This document shows, in pieces, positions 24,326 through 34,976 of a stretch of 64,000 nucleotides of DNA. The position numbers and the translations under genes were made by a program. Source of the DNA: Symbiodinium natans (lineage: Eukaryota; Sar; Dinophyceae; Suessiales; Symbiodiniaceae). The stretch spans positions 1,030,713 through 1,094,712 of the forward strand of contig CAJNDS010002845.1 in assembly GCA_905221605.1 (NCBI GenBank). Direction: 5' to 3'. Under the pieces are notes generated by a model. That model ran no database searches and was not told where the DNA came from. It was given only the letters and a program-made list of their open reading frames with translations. Numbering within the stretch: the stretch's first letter is position 1; each line of letters begins with the position of its first letter.

Positions 24326-25080
24326 GCACAGCTTGAGAGCACTTTGAAACAGTCTACTCAGAACGAGGAGTTTGCAAAGTTAGGTTTCGAGTGAAGAAAG
24401 TGCCGAATTTCAGGTGTTTTTTGGTTGCTGTTAGCAGGAAAATGTTGGACTCCACCCCTCAGATCCTGCACCTGTCAGGGCGTGCAAAACGCACGGCAAA
24501 GTGTCTCACCCTTAAGTTGACCCGAAGATCGCAAAAAGAGTCGCCCACACGAGCGTGCCGTTGCAAGAGAGCCTAGGGCCCCGTTAAGAGTGCGGGTTGT
24601 TCAAGAAGCTGTTTCCATGCACCATCTAGAGGGCTCCCAGCTCAAGAGCAGCCGTCCCCATGAAGAAACCTAAAAAAGGGCGGCGCCCACTGGCACCCAC
24701 GCACCTGCGCTGTGCATTTTCGGCTCTTTCAAAATAGTTGGCTGACGCCACCATGTCGAGGCTCTTTTTTTGTCAGATTGCTATCCATTGACGCTTCTCA
24801 TTGGTATCAAGCGGTCGTGTCCCGCAAGTGGTTCTTATGGCTGGTTGCAGGGCAGCGCGACCACATGTGCACTCTAGACTGTTTCTTCCTGGCTTGGTCA
24901 GCGCTGCGACTGGCGCTTTCGAGGGGCTCGCGGGGCACGCGCATGCAAGAATGGAAAGGGTAGAGAAAACGGCCGCACCATAATGTAGATCAATGTCAAC
25001 AGTGGTACATTTTGCCAGCCCTAGCCGGCCGTAGGTTCGCTTAAATCTTCTTTTTCGGGTTCGCTTGGAACTTCTCTTCT
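24326..25080. other. No gene recognised
   Basis: Only overlapping short open frames; the plus frame at 24712-24963 is hydrophobic but has no supporting motif or splice signal. Confidence 0.4.
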
Positions 25081-25856
<776 letters not shown>

Positions 25857-25861
25857 CTACC

Positions 25862-25975
25862 CTCAACCCTAAACCACCCCGAGCCCTAGACCCTAAACCC
25901 GAACCCCTAAACCCTAAACCCTAAACCCTAAACCCTAAGCCCTAAGCTCTCAGCTCTAAGCCCTAAACCTTACCC
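25862..25975. repeat. Interstitial telomere-type repeat (CCCTAAA)n
   Basis: Four perfect CCCTAAA heptamers at 25905-25932 flanked by degenerate copies (CCCTAGA, CCCTAAG, GCTCTAA). This is the TTTAGGG telomere type known from plants and dinoflagellates, read on the C-rich strand. Confidence 0.9.
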
Positions 25976-25979
25976 TGAA

Positions 25980-26279
25980 AACCCAAGTGAGCCTGAAAAA
26001 GAAGATTTTAGTAAGCTAAAAGCTTGTTTTGGTGCAGGTGCAAGTGAACCCAAAATTGAAGGGCTTAGCGAGCCAGAGCCCGCCCTAGCCCAGTCAACCC
26101 AACATTGTCAAGTGTCACTCACACGAAAGGTTCACTTGCACCGAGGCTGGGATGCAAAAGAGAGACGACGGGAGCATGATATCCAAGCCAAGTCATACAT
26201 TTGTCAACAAACGCCGAAAGCGATCGCCGCACTTGTGCAAGAGCTGCGAAACCGGCCGATTCCGTGCACTAGAACCTAG
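25980..26279 (+). CDS. 3' terminal exon of an unknown gene, beside the telomere-type repeat
   Basis: A single frame stays open from the degenerate telomere-type repeat to a TAG at 26277-26279. It reads ENPSEPEKEDFSKLKACFG, then ASEPKIEGLSEPEPALAQ, then a basic part with WDAKERRREHDIQAKSY and a helical TPKAIAALVQELRNRP. Charged composition and absence of stops over about 100 codons favour coding. The 5' limit is uncertain: AG acceptors occur at about 26034 and at 26128-26129, and no ATG starts the frame. No family was recognised. The upstream gene body would have to lie beyond, or have been cut by, the 800-bp repeat block. Confidence 0.42.
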   Translation, partial: NPSEPEKEDFSKLKACFGAGASEPKIEGLSEPEPALAQSTQHCQVSLTRKVHLHRGWDAKERRREHDIQAKSYICQQTPKAIAALVQELRNRPIPCTRT

Positions 26280-26664
26280 AATGTTGACAGACTGTTTTTC
26301 GAAAAATGAGTACTGTTCATTCACTCGGCAACTGGAAAGACCATATGCGCGCCACGTCTGAAGGTGTTGTTGCAATGCGGCTGCTGACGGGGTGATGGGG
26401 AGTCAGGAAGACGGGGCGAGGCATATGGCATGGTCCTGACATTGGCACGGTTATGCCGTTATGCCGATTGATTGTGCTGTGGTCTGTGGTCCGATGGGGG
26501 CGGCCAGAATCTTCAAAAAAGGGAGCTGGGCTAAACAGGCTTATGCATGTCTTGTCTGACAGGTCCACAGGTGAATGGTCCTGGCGAGGCACACATCTGG
26601 TTCTTCCAAGTGGCATTCTGGGGAAGAGATCACGACTTGAGCAACACTCGTTTTGGTTGCTGAG

Positions 26665-27636
26665 TTGCTGTGGTTTGTTTGAGGCAGAAAGCTGATCAAT
26701 CTTGCTTCTAACTGCCAGTGACTACCAAGGACCTGCCCGAGCACGTACATAATTCTCTAAGCCCCCAATGTATGTCCCATCCCAGCAGCATTGTTGGACT
26801 TCAGGCCGCGGCAAGCCTCGCCCTGTGACGCCTGGCTTGGTCGACCGCTACAGTGATGAGGCGGGGCCTTTGCAACATGGGGGTTTACGAAACTAAGGGA
26901 CCCGATAAACCCCGCATAGTAGGATTCCTGGTAATAAGGACTCCAATAAGGTACCCCTAATATCGTAAACCCCCCTATTCGACTTCTTTAGCTTAGCCAG
27001 TGATCTCGACCACAGGCTCTTAGGCTGCGTGCCCTTAAGGTAAAGGGGTGAGACGTCCAACGTTGAAGGGCCAACTCCCATTGCTGTCCAAGCCTTGTTG
27101 CATTGTTTCCGGCAAGAATCAGCCCAAACCCGGGAAGCTTCTTCCTACCCAGTGCGAGGCCACGTGGGAGACCTCCGACTGGAAGGCCCCAAGCCTGGCT
27201 CTGTGTCAAAGGGGGTCCAGAGCTTTGGGCGATTTTGGGTGAAAAACTCCGATCCAATGCTGATGCCCGGCGCTGTAGGCTTTCTCAAGTGAGAGACAGT
27301 TCAGACTAAGGCGAAGAAGTCTTCATGGGTTTCAAGCAAGCCGGCCCCTCCAGTTTTCAACTTCAGTCTGCGGCGAAGCCATCAGTTTCCATGCGACATG
27401 TATGACCAATGCTTTGCACACAGTGCCCCACAAGAGATGCCGCAATCCCGTGCTGAGGTGGGAGCCAGCTACGAGACAGAGACATAAGGAGGTTGGAGCA
27501 GGGCTTAAAAGCTGTAGACCTGGGTGCTGATATGATCTGATATGACACCCAGCGACATGGTCGGTCAGCGTGCACTACCGATCATCACACCCAGCACCGT
27601 CAGCAAAGTCATGCTCATGACCATTGACTTACTCTC
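26665..27636. other. No gene recognised
   Basis: Short open frames only. Just upstream, a small plus frame at 26572-26664 (after CACAG, reading GEAHIWFFQVAFWGRDHD to a TGA) may be an orphan terminal exon. Confidence 0.35.
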
Positions 27637-27837
27637 CTAGCCCAGATGACTGACCATGAACTTGAAGATTGCAATGTCAGTTTCATCTGCACAGCGTTCA
27701 TCATTCGCAACGATCAACATAGGTAGCGAAAATTCTGCAAGCCCCAAAATGCGCTGGAGCCAAAGTAGATCCTGCCGCCAGTCGTGGCCGTCCCTTTGGG
27801 GCTGGTGGAGTGCGGACCCCGACCTGGAAGTTGGCAT
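27637..27837 (-). CDS. Candidate exon of unknown function (minus)
   Basis: The minus frame reads DWRQDLLWLQRILGLAEFSL, then an acidic ADETDIAIFKFMVSHLG to a stop. It is more protein-like than the overlapping plus frame (27656-27856), but no motif decides the strand. Confidence 0.28.
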   Translation of the reverse strand: MPTSRSGSALHQPQRDGHDWRQDLLWLQRILGLAEFSLPMLIVANDERCADETDIAIFKFMVSHLG

Positions 27838-27881
27838 AAGTTGGCCAGCAGATTGAAAGCTACCGCTGCGCAGGCTTGAAG

Positions 27882-29955
27882 GTTTGCAAAGATGTTTCGA
27901 TGTTCAGGTTCGTGGGACGGTTGGTGTGGAGACTTTGTTGAGACGGCACTTCTGGCATGGAGAGCTGTCGGTCAAGCGGTCTGCTGGCAGCAGTCTATCT
28001 CGTCCGTATGTTTGCAACATGACCCTCAACACCGCAAAGAGGCAAAAAGAGAGTTGCCTCCCGTGAGTTAAGCGCAGAAAGGCCCTCTTGAGGTCGCTCG
28101 ACTCTGCGGGCCTTCGGCCTGAAAGGTTTTTGTTCCTTTTTTGCCACATCCCTGGATTTGTTCTGAGGTCGATCCTCCGGTGGCTGGTACGGACACTCGA
28201 AGCACGATAAACACGGACCTCATGGGGCAGAGGGTTGTCAGGATTTCCTGAGGGCTGCAGCTACATGCTCTTTGTCCGCGAAGGCAGGCTTCAACCCACA
28301 ACACTAGAAAGCTTTGAACCCAGATCCTGACGCATTGAGGCCGAAGCCGACAACGTTATTTCACAGCATTCTTGCAGAGTCTTTGTGGAATTTGCCCCTG
28401 TTCGTGGGGGTTGCCTCGTATTGCCAAGACAACGATCATCTATCGGCATGCCGCACGATCATCTATCGGCATGCCGCATCCGAGAAACCCTCCTCTCTTC
28501 CCAAGCTCCGCAAGAGAGGACACGAGTTCCACAAGGAGCCACAAGCAGCCTGTGGGAGCCTTAATCCGATAAGCAGCTTAAGGTCCAAGTCTGGATAGGG
28601 GGGGGGGTACTTAAGCAGCTTATCGGGGTCATGTCGGGGAGACTTTCTGACAAGAACTGTTCGGCATTCTGTCTCGAAGAAAGTGAGGCTACAGTATCCG
28701 ACTGAAACCTCCATGTGGTGATCTGTTATCGGTGGCAGGGACACGTGGGTTTCGAGACGAGTGCTGTTTCAGTGAATCAGCCCATCCCAATTGTCTTGTC
28801 AGAGTCATCGACCCCTCATGGCTGAGCCAGACCTGTGCGGAATGGCAATTCAATGGAAACCCAAACGTTTGACTTAGGCTCTTTTGATGGCTCCAACACG
28901 TGGGATCGCCGCAGCACCTACGACTCCCATGGGAAAGGCCAGCACAAGAACAAGTGTTCTCGTCCTAGGTGTGGACAGCTGATGTAAACACTCCCTTCGA
29001 GCCAAGCAATTCCTGCACGTAGCCCTGAGTCACCCTGAGCACTGTACCATCACGGGCATGAAATTGATGTTGCCCATGCCCTCGCGGCACACGTGTTGAG
29101 GGTAGTTCGGATAGGCTTCGGGTATTCCAAGCAAGGCAGACCTGAAGTGATTCGACACGTTTTATTCATTGTTGCGGAAGCACATCCTCGAGTTGTCCGA
29201 AGCTGGCTTTAACAGCCGCATGACAGAGACTGCACAATGCGATTCTGGGATTGGAAGTCATCCGGGTAGTGGCGCTGACATTGAGCTGTGCAGACTTAGA
29301 AGATGTGAGTTTGGCCACTCAGGCAAAGAGGCTCGCCGGTCGACCTGGCCCCAGCACGGGACTCAGTGGATCTCTTTGTGCCTTTCTCGACACCTCCAAA
29401 ACTCCGAGTCGGGTAGTTGCCACATGCTACATCTTCACTCAAGTAGTTCAAGTAGACCGCCCTCTGGGTTGGTGAAGAACGTCCACTTTAACATGTTCAG
29501 CTGTTACGGGTGCCTCCAGCCCAACCAAGGTCCTACATGCCTTTTGCTCCGTACCTGGACTTGCTCTCACGGAGGTCAGCTGTGAGTCTTGACATGCCCT
29601 GTCCACGCATCAAGGAAGTCTTCGGGTCTCTCTCTCTCTCTCTCTCTCGATCTTTCCCTCCCTCTCCTTCCCTCTCGGTTTTGTGAGATCGCAGCTTCGG
29701 CTAGATTGATAGTCTCGGGCAATTCACATGCAACCCACGTGCCAGCACAACAACTCGGGTCATGGTAGAAGACGGTGATTGAACCGCCGCTCCTCTTTGC
29801 GCAAGTGCTACGTGTTTGTGACCGTGTCATCACCCCAGCAAAGGGTGCGGCGCATGAGAAATCTCCGCTTGAATGTGTCCATAACCCCACACGGCCTGAA
29901 AGTGGTACTTCCTGTTGCTTGCATGCTGCTGGGCACGGACTGCACATACACATGA
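27882..29955 (+). CDS. Candidate multi-exon gene of unknown function
   Basis: Three exon candidates lie on the plus strand. 27882-28062 (60 codons after GAAG, exact GTGAGT donor) reads SWDGWCGDFVETALLAWRAV, Trp/Cys-rich. 29227 to about 29471 after GACAG reads RLHNAILGLEVIRVVALTLS and ends with FTQVVQVDRPLG near a GTGAAG donor. 29806-29955 after CAAG reads YVFVTVSSPQQRVRRMRNLR, then a hydrophobic LKVVLPVACMLLG to TGA. Other frames in the first exon also look plausible, so its phase is not certain. Intermediate exons are missing and the three may not be one gene. No domain was recognised. Confidence 0.38.
28432..28477. repeat. 23-bp tandem duplication
   Basis: Two perfect adjacent copies of a 23-bp unit beginning ACGATCATCTATCGG. 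Confidence 0.95.
29627..29665. repeat. (CT)n-rich microsatellite
   Basis: CTCTCTCT run of about 24 bases followed by pyrimidine-rich sequence. Confidence 0.85.
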
Positions 29956-30422
29956 GTTTTACCGCGTGTCTTGAAACCTAGCAACCCTGCTCGTCTGGTG
30001 GGGAACCACACCAATCAGCAAGTCCAACGATGCAGCCGAACGACTCAGCAACGGTTTATCATGGGAGGCGCCACCCATATGCATGGTGCAAGTGAGAGTT
30101 AAACTTTTGGTGTTGGCCCCTCATGAAAAAAGTCAAATACACCCGTCTAAAGACTGTCTCTGGAGGCTCCGCTGGTCAAAACCTATGTCAAATTGTGGAA
30201 ACCAACCCTCGCTGGAGGCGGCGTGCGCTGGCATGCTTGGAGGCGCCGAGAAGCGCTCGTTTTGCTGGCTTAAAAAGGCTGCACAGATCCATGCAACTTT
30301 TGCCGATCTAGCCATGGGAACCTATGGGTCCTGGTGGTGGCTTTATTTGCGCTGGGATGCCTTCTTGCTTTGCTCGACATCGCAGCGTTGGACGGGATCT
30401 GTCGTGAGGGGCCACACCCAAA

Positions 30423-31377
30423 ATGCACAACTTCCGATGGCTCCCTACAGCTTTGCTTAAGTCCTGGAACCTCCACTACAAACCAACCCGCAGTCCCCAT
30501 GCGCCTCAGGCGGTGCCATGTCTCGGCGACGAGACCGTTCGAAAAAGGTGGCAGGATCGCGGTATGCTCACGATTCGTGGAACTTCGGCAAACACGAGTG
30601 TTGCAGCACTGCCATCAATTGCACACGTTACGTGCGGGATCCTTGCCCGAGTTGCCCGAGTACCCGCGGTTAGAGGCGTGTTGAAAAGGCAACCCAACTT
30701 TTGGTCCATATCCAAGCCGTAGAAGAGGTAGCGCTGTTAGTTGTTGACGGCAACCCTGACTTCGACCAGATTTTGGAACGCATGTCAGAACCCTCTACTT
30801 TCGAAGCCAGCACATGTGCGAACTTTGGCAGGAACGCGTTGAGGCAGGCTTTTGTCGCGAATGCATCGAGTTGTGGTCCTACATATTGCAAATGATTGTG
30901 TGTGCCTGTGGGTATATCTGCAAGCAGAGGGCCGAGGATTGTCCAGCAGCACAGTACCGCCATATTGCAGCCCATATTCAACACATCTGGCCACGCTAGA
31001 TGTGTACGTGTCATGCCGAATGCTCCAAGGACGGCGAAGTGCTTGCCGAGCATACACCACAGTAAACTGTCGTATGCCTCAACAATACGATATTTACATC
31101 ATGCGGCGCTGATGCCAACTGTTTAGGCCGCCGTTCATGCCAAAATTTCATTCGAAGCGCACGTGTGTCCTCTTGTTGTACCATGTTACATCAGATGTTG
31201 GCGGCAGATGCGTGCAGCGATGTACTCTGGCAGGCCTCCCAGGACCCTGATGCAGAAGCCAAGCGCATCCACTGGCTCACCAGCCGCCTTCAGATGCTTG
31301 GAGTCTCAGAAGAATCGGTATCGATGCCACCAGCCGGTGCACCATGTGCGATTGAAGACGCGTTGTGTGTTGTGTGA
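30423..31377 (+). CDS. Plus-strand exon cluster of unknown function
   Basis: Three overlapping or adjacent plus-strand frames look coding. 30423-30722 reads VRKRWQDRGMLTIRGTSANT and onward to TAG. About 30781-30999 reads HMCELWQERVEAGFCRECIE, then ILQMIVCACGYICKQ to TAG, cysteine-rich. 31165-31377 reads AADACSDVLWQASQDPDAEA, then RIHWLTSRLQMLGVSEE to TGA and is the most convincing. A minus-strand frame (30670-31053) and another (31306-31791) compete. They may be parts of more than one gene; no domain was recognised. Confidence 0.33.
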
Positions 31378-32716
31378 TCGCAACAAGCCCACATTTAGCT
31401 GTTGGGCCTTCCCTCCCTCGTCGTAGATCAACCCGAGGCCCTTTACCAAGCTGTTGCTTCGTCCTATAGGATTGCGATTGCCAGCCGGGTGTTGTTTGCA
31501 TTGGCCCAGAATCGGCGCCATTAGGGCGCTGAGGGAAGCCAGCATGTTCCAAGTCATCCCGGCAAGCCCCGACACCCAGCAGAGCAGTCCCCAAAGTCTT
31601 CTGAGGCAAGGGTACAACAGGGAAGATGTCCCTTCCCTCAGTGAGGCCAAGCTTCGCTCAGCTTTGTTGAGGCTTTGAAGGTGAGAAGTGGCTCTCATGG
31701 TTCCGGATTGGGCTGTCCGTTCCAGGGCCTCTCTGAATATTGGGAAAGGAGTTGGGGGCCGAAATGTTCTTTGCTTTTGGGAGTTTGACAATGAGGGAAA
31801 GGGACTACACGGCGACTGTCACGTTGCATCTACCTGAACCCGGCCTCCGTCGCCCCAACACGCGGCCGGCACGACGTTGAAGTTCAGTTCGGGTTCAATT
31901 TCGCTTGAAAACTAAGTTGCTGTCGACGGCCTCGAGAGTCGGTTGATCAAGTAAGGTTGCGCCGGGAATCTCGCCTTCATTCTGTGTCTTTGTATTCATT
32001 TCCAAAAACCTCAACTCCCTGGGCTGCAGGGCCCGTTTAGTTGCAACTTGGCGTTGGGCCGAACCTTAGGCTGCCTTTCAACTCATCAATTGGCCAGCTT
32101 CAGTGTCAAGAAAGGTTGGCGCCTCTATCTACTGGCACAACTCTTCAGCAGTGAGAGCCCCTCTTGTAACACTTGTAGTTTGTTCCATGGTCTGAGACTT
32201 GAAAGCACGAGAGAAAACACTTCCAACATTTGCACTCGAGAGGTGAAGTCTGCACCAGCTGAGGGAGCCGACCAGCTGGTCATACTTGTGCTCGCTTGTT
32301 GCATCACCGGATTCTGGAGTGAAGAACCCGCAATCCGAAGCACTGGTAGGGCGGTGGTGTGTTCGTTGATTGGCCACCTCGCCCTGCTTTCCTTTCTGAT
32401 TCGGAAAGGTGTAGATGATAGAGCCTGGATATGCTGCAGGCTATGCAAGCGCGCTGCAGAGTCTTTCAGCCCAAGCGCGCCCCATGAAACCACATTGAGA
32501 AGTGCCCTCTTTGCCCAGACCTCAGCCAGGAAGCCGACCTCCTTGAAATGGCCAAAAAGGAGGTTGGGCGGGTATTGAAGGTATTTGAAGGACTTGGGGT
32601 GCCAAGCAGGGCTTCGATAAGCTTCCCCTGAAACAGGGAGCCCTCTTGCAGTCTTGATCTGCATGCTGCCGTGACATGCCGTGAGGGCACAAGCTTCGGA
32701 AGATGTTTTTAGATAG

Positions 32717-32717
<1 letters not shown>
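31378..32717. other. No gene recognised; long overlapping frames on both strands
   Basis: Frames of 161-226 codons on the minus strand and 176 codons on the plus strand (32048-32578) overlap here. None shows a family motif, and the longest minus frame runs through the CA/TA microsatellite, which inflates it. Confidence 0.35.

Positions 32718-32760
<43 letters not shown>
32717..32760. repeat. (CA)n(TA)n microsatellite at left edge of the retrotransposon
   Basis: CA repeats run to 32740, then ten TA units to 32760, directly abutting the element. TA repeats resume at 38729 on the other side, so the element was inserted within this microsatellite. Confidence 0.95.
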
Positions 32761-32835
32761 GACACGTATGCTTGCATCCTGCTTTAACGGTGGACCAACG
32801 ACCATTTTGGTTCAAGTTGGTCCAGATTTTCAGCC
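32761..32835 (+). repeat. A1 split direct repeat (75 bp)
   Basis: Identical over 75 bases to 36606-36680. Contains a perfect 9-bp inverted repeat (TGGACCAAC / GTTGGTCCA, 32791-32799 and 32816-32824) around a 16-base loop. Confidence 0.97.
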
Positions 32836-33065
32836 TACAGACTCTCCCATACGCGTTGCAGCCATGACTCAGGCCGATACAAAGCCTTGGGTTGAACAGG
32901 TGCAAGCAGCCGAGGAGCACTGGGCCTATTTGTTTCAACCACAGCCTTCCTCACGGCTGTACAGAAGACACTTGGCAAACGGACTCAGGCCTCACTTGCA
33001 GGAGGGGGCTTCACATCTGCATGAAGTGTCACGGTGAACACTCGTACTCAGCCTGTGACAAGTGA
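32768..33065 (+). CDS. gag-like short frame with zinc-knuckle-like motif (frameshift)
   Basis: An ATG inside A1 (32768), or a second in-frame ATG at 32864, opens a frame that reads TQADTKPWVEQVQAAEEHWA and continues to LRPHLQEG at a G5 tract (33004-33008). Skipping one base there enters the frame LHICMKCHGEHSYSACDK, a Cys-X2-Cys-X3-His-X4-Cys pattern close to the CCHC knuckle of retroelement nucleocapsids, ending at TGA 33063-33065. Without the +1 shift the first frame ends at 33037. The shift may be programmed, or the G tract may vary between copies. The methyltransferase frame follows in the same phase after the TGA. At under 100 codons it is short for a gag. Confidence 0.5.
32802..32816 (+). 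promoter_or_regulatory. Spliced-leader-like sequence in the A1 hairpin
   Basis: CCATTTTGGTTCAAG differs at one position from the 3' part of the dinoflagellate spliced leader (CCATTTTGGCTCAAG). It fills the loop and the first stem base of the A-repeat hairpin and recurs at 36647-36661. A role as a leader mimic or relic is inference. Confidence 0.5.
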
Positions 33066-34976
33066 AGCCAGCGTAGCGTCAGCAGACCTCCTGACACCAG
33101 CGCTCACCAGGCAGCTGGAAGTGACCAACAGCCCTTTTCAGAGCCCACGCTCTCAGTCGCTCAGGCCGAACCTGCTCCCAGTCTAGAAAAACAGACTGAG
33201 GCAGTCTCAACCGCAGTTGTTTGTTCGACCTCTGAGGACAGGCTGTCGCAGCGTGAGTCCTTTCTGTCTGCCAACGCAGGTGTCCCACAGTTGGAGGACT
33301 GCTGGGAAACTCAGCCTGGCACCAGTTTTCCTGCAGCCGAGGCCCCAGCAGAGGCCTCAGCAGCGCCGCCACTGCCCTCCCCCCCTGACCCTTGTCACCG
33401 TGTTTCCGTAGGAAACCTTTTTCTGGAAGTCTTCGCAGGCACAGGCAGAATGTCTAAGGCATTCGCCAGGATTGGTCTGCAAGTTTTGGCCGTAGATTCG
33501 GTAAAGCCACAAGCCGTCCCAGGCCTGTGCCTGGACCTCTCCAAGCCTCAGAGCCAAAAGGTCATCTTGGACCTCGTACAGTCACGGCGATTGGCGGCAG
33601 TACACCTGGCGCCCCCTTGCGGCACCAGCAGTGCAGCCAGGAGCATTAAGGCAGGACCTCAGTCGCCTCAGCCCTTGCATAGCCCAGCGCACCCAGACGG
33701 CCTACCGCACCTAGGTTTCTTGAACAGACAAAGGGTGGCGGCAGCTAACAAGCTTTACGCATTTACTGCGGCAGTCATCCAAGCTTGCGCTGAAACGGGT
33801 ACCGACTGGTCGCTTGAGAACCCTCAGTCGAGCCTCTTCTGGCTGTGTAGCCCCATGCAGGCCTTGTGGCGATCGCTTAGGGGCAAAATCTTTTTCGCAA
33901 CCTTTGACAGCTGTGTTTACGGCGGTGCCAGGCGTAAGGCCACCACGTTCTGGGCCAGCACCAAAGCAGTGGAAGCCCTGTCTTTAAGGTGCCACCAAGG
34001 GCTGGGACACCAGCACCTGCCATGGGGCAAGGATGGAACAGTCTGGGCTACTGCGGCCGAGGCGGCGTACCCACCAGCACTCTGTAGACACTGGGCCTGT
34101 TTGCTAGCAGAGCACCTTGCAGCCTCTGGACGTCTCACAGATGCAGGAAATCAGTACGGCACTCAACGTTTTGCAGCGGCTGAAAGAGCGGCCTTGGGTC
34201 TTTTTCCCAAGGCTACCCACTCACCAATCTGTGTAGAGCCCTTTCAAGGACACCAGTGGGTGAAGTTGTCTTCAGACGAAGACCGCACCAAGTTCGTGCC
34301 AGGCGTTCGGCTTCAGGACAGCGCCTTTCAAAAAGGCTCCGCCACCATAAAAGTGGTAGTGGAACACGGAACTTGGTGGGCTCTTGTGGGTCAGCCTGTT
34401 GAGCCTGTCGAGTTCTTGGAAAAGGCAGTCAAGAGCAGGCACCCCGCGTGCTCTCTGCCACCGTTGCCAGCAGCTCTGGAAAAGACGGTTGACAGACTCA
34501 GCGCTGCAAAACTAGCAGACGTCCACAGGCTCAGGTGCCAACGGCTCAAGTCCATGTGCGACATGGCAAATGAGCTTCAGCACCAGGAGGACGCAGACCA
34601 CAGATCTTTGGAGCCGCACCTACGTGACATCCTCAAGGGTAAGCGCCTCAGGCTGTTTGAGACTCTGCTTAAAGGGATGGATTTCCCAGACAAGCACTTA
34701 GTCGACGATATGCGGTCGGGCTTTCGCATCACAGGATGGCTTCCAGACACTCAGACCAGACCTAGCAAGGTAGTCCCCCCAGCAATGCACCGGGACGAAG
34801 TCTGGGAACAGAGAGAGAAGCACAACCGTGTGATGTGGAGCCAGTGCAAGCCCAGCTCCGACCCCAGTCTCGACGCAGCCCTTTGGAAGCAGAGTCTCGA
34901 AGAATGTGCAGAGGGATGGGCCACCCTAGAGGCGGGGCACGTCGAAGCGCCAACCAATTGCGCCGCTTCCCAATAG
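33066..34976 (+). CDS. Retrotransposon frame with C5-DNA-methyltransferase-like domain
   Basis: The frame is open from the codon after TGA 33063 to TAG 34976 and lacks an early ATG, so it is probably made by read-through, frameshift or an internal start. After a Ser/Gln/Pro-rich leader come methyltransferase motifs in C5-type order: NLFLEVFAGTGRMSKAF (motif I), LAVDSVKP (acidic SAM strand), VHLAPPCGTSS (motif IV; Cys is the expected nucleophile), WSLENPQSSLFW (ENP, motif VI) and YGGARRKATTFWAS (resembling motif VIII). No target-recognition region is obvious. The C-terminal third leads towards RT. Dinoflagellate retrotransposons carrying cytosine methyltransferases have been reported. Here the domain precedes RT in a YR element. 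Activity and base specificity are unknown. Confidence 0.78.
   Translation, partial: SQRSVSRPPDTSAHQAAGSDQQPFSEPTLSVAQAEPAPSLEKQTEAVSTAVVCSTSEDRLSQRESFLSANAGVPQLEDCWETQPGTSFPAAEAPAEASAAPPLPSPPDPCHRVSVGNLFLEVFAGTGRMSKAFARIGLQVLAVDSVKPQAVPGLCLDLSKPQSQKVILDLVQSRRLAAVHLAPPCGTSSAARSIKAGPQSPQPLHSPAHPDGLPHLGFLNRQRVAAANKLYAFTAAVIQACAETGTDWSLENPQSSLFWLCSPMQALWRSLRGKIFFATFDSCVYGGARRKATTFWASTKAVEALSLRCHQGLGHQHLPWGKDGTVWATAAEAAYPPALCRHWACLLAEHLAASGRLTDAGNQYGTQRFAAAERAALGLFPKATHSPICVEPFQGHQWVKLSSDEDRTKFVPGVRLQDSAFQKGSATIKVVVEHGTWWALVGQPVEPVEFLEKAVKSRHPACSLPPLPAALEKTVDRLSAAKLADVHRLRCQRLKSMCDMANELQHQEDADHRSLEPHLRDILKGKRLRLFETLLKGMDFPDKHLVDDMRSGFRITGWLPDTQTRPSKVVPPAMHRDEVWEQREKHNRVMWSQCKPSSDPSLDAALWKQSLEECAEGWATLEAGHVEAPTNCAASQ

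Noticed and set aside
28975-29000. AACACTCCCTTCGA shared with 57172-57185
   Set aside because: The match does not extend beyond about 14-15 bases, so it is probably chance.
32125-32805. 226-codon minus-strand frame at the left edge of the retrotransposon
   Set aside because: It runs through the CA/TA microsatellite (Cys-Val and Tyr-Ile runs) into the A1 repeat and has no motif.
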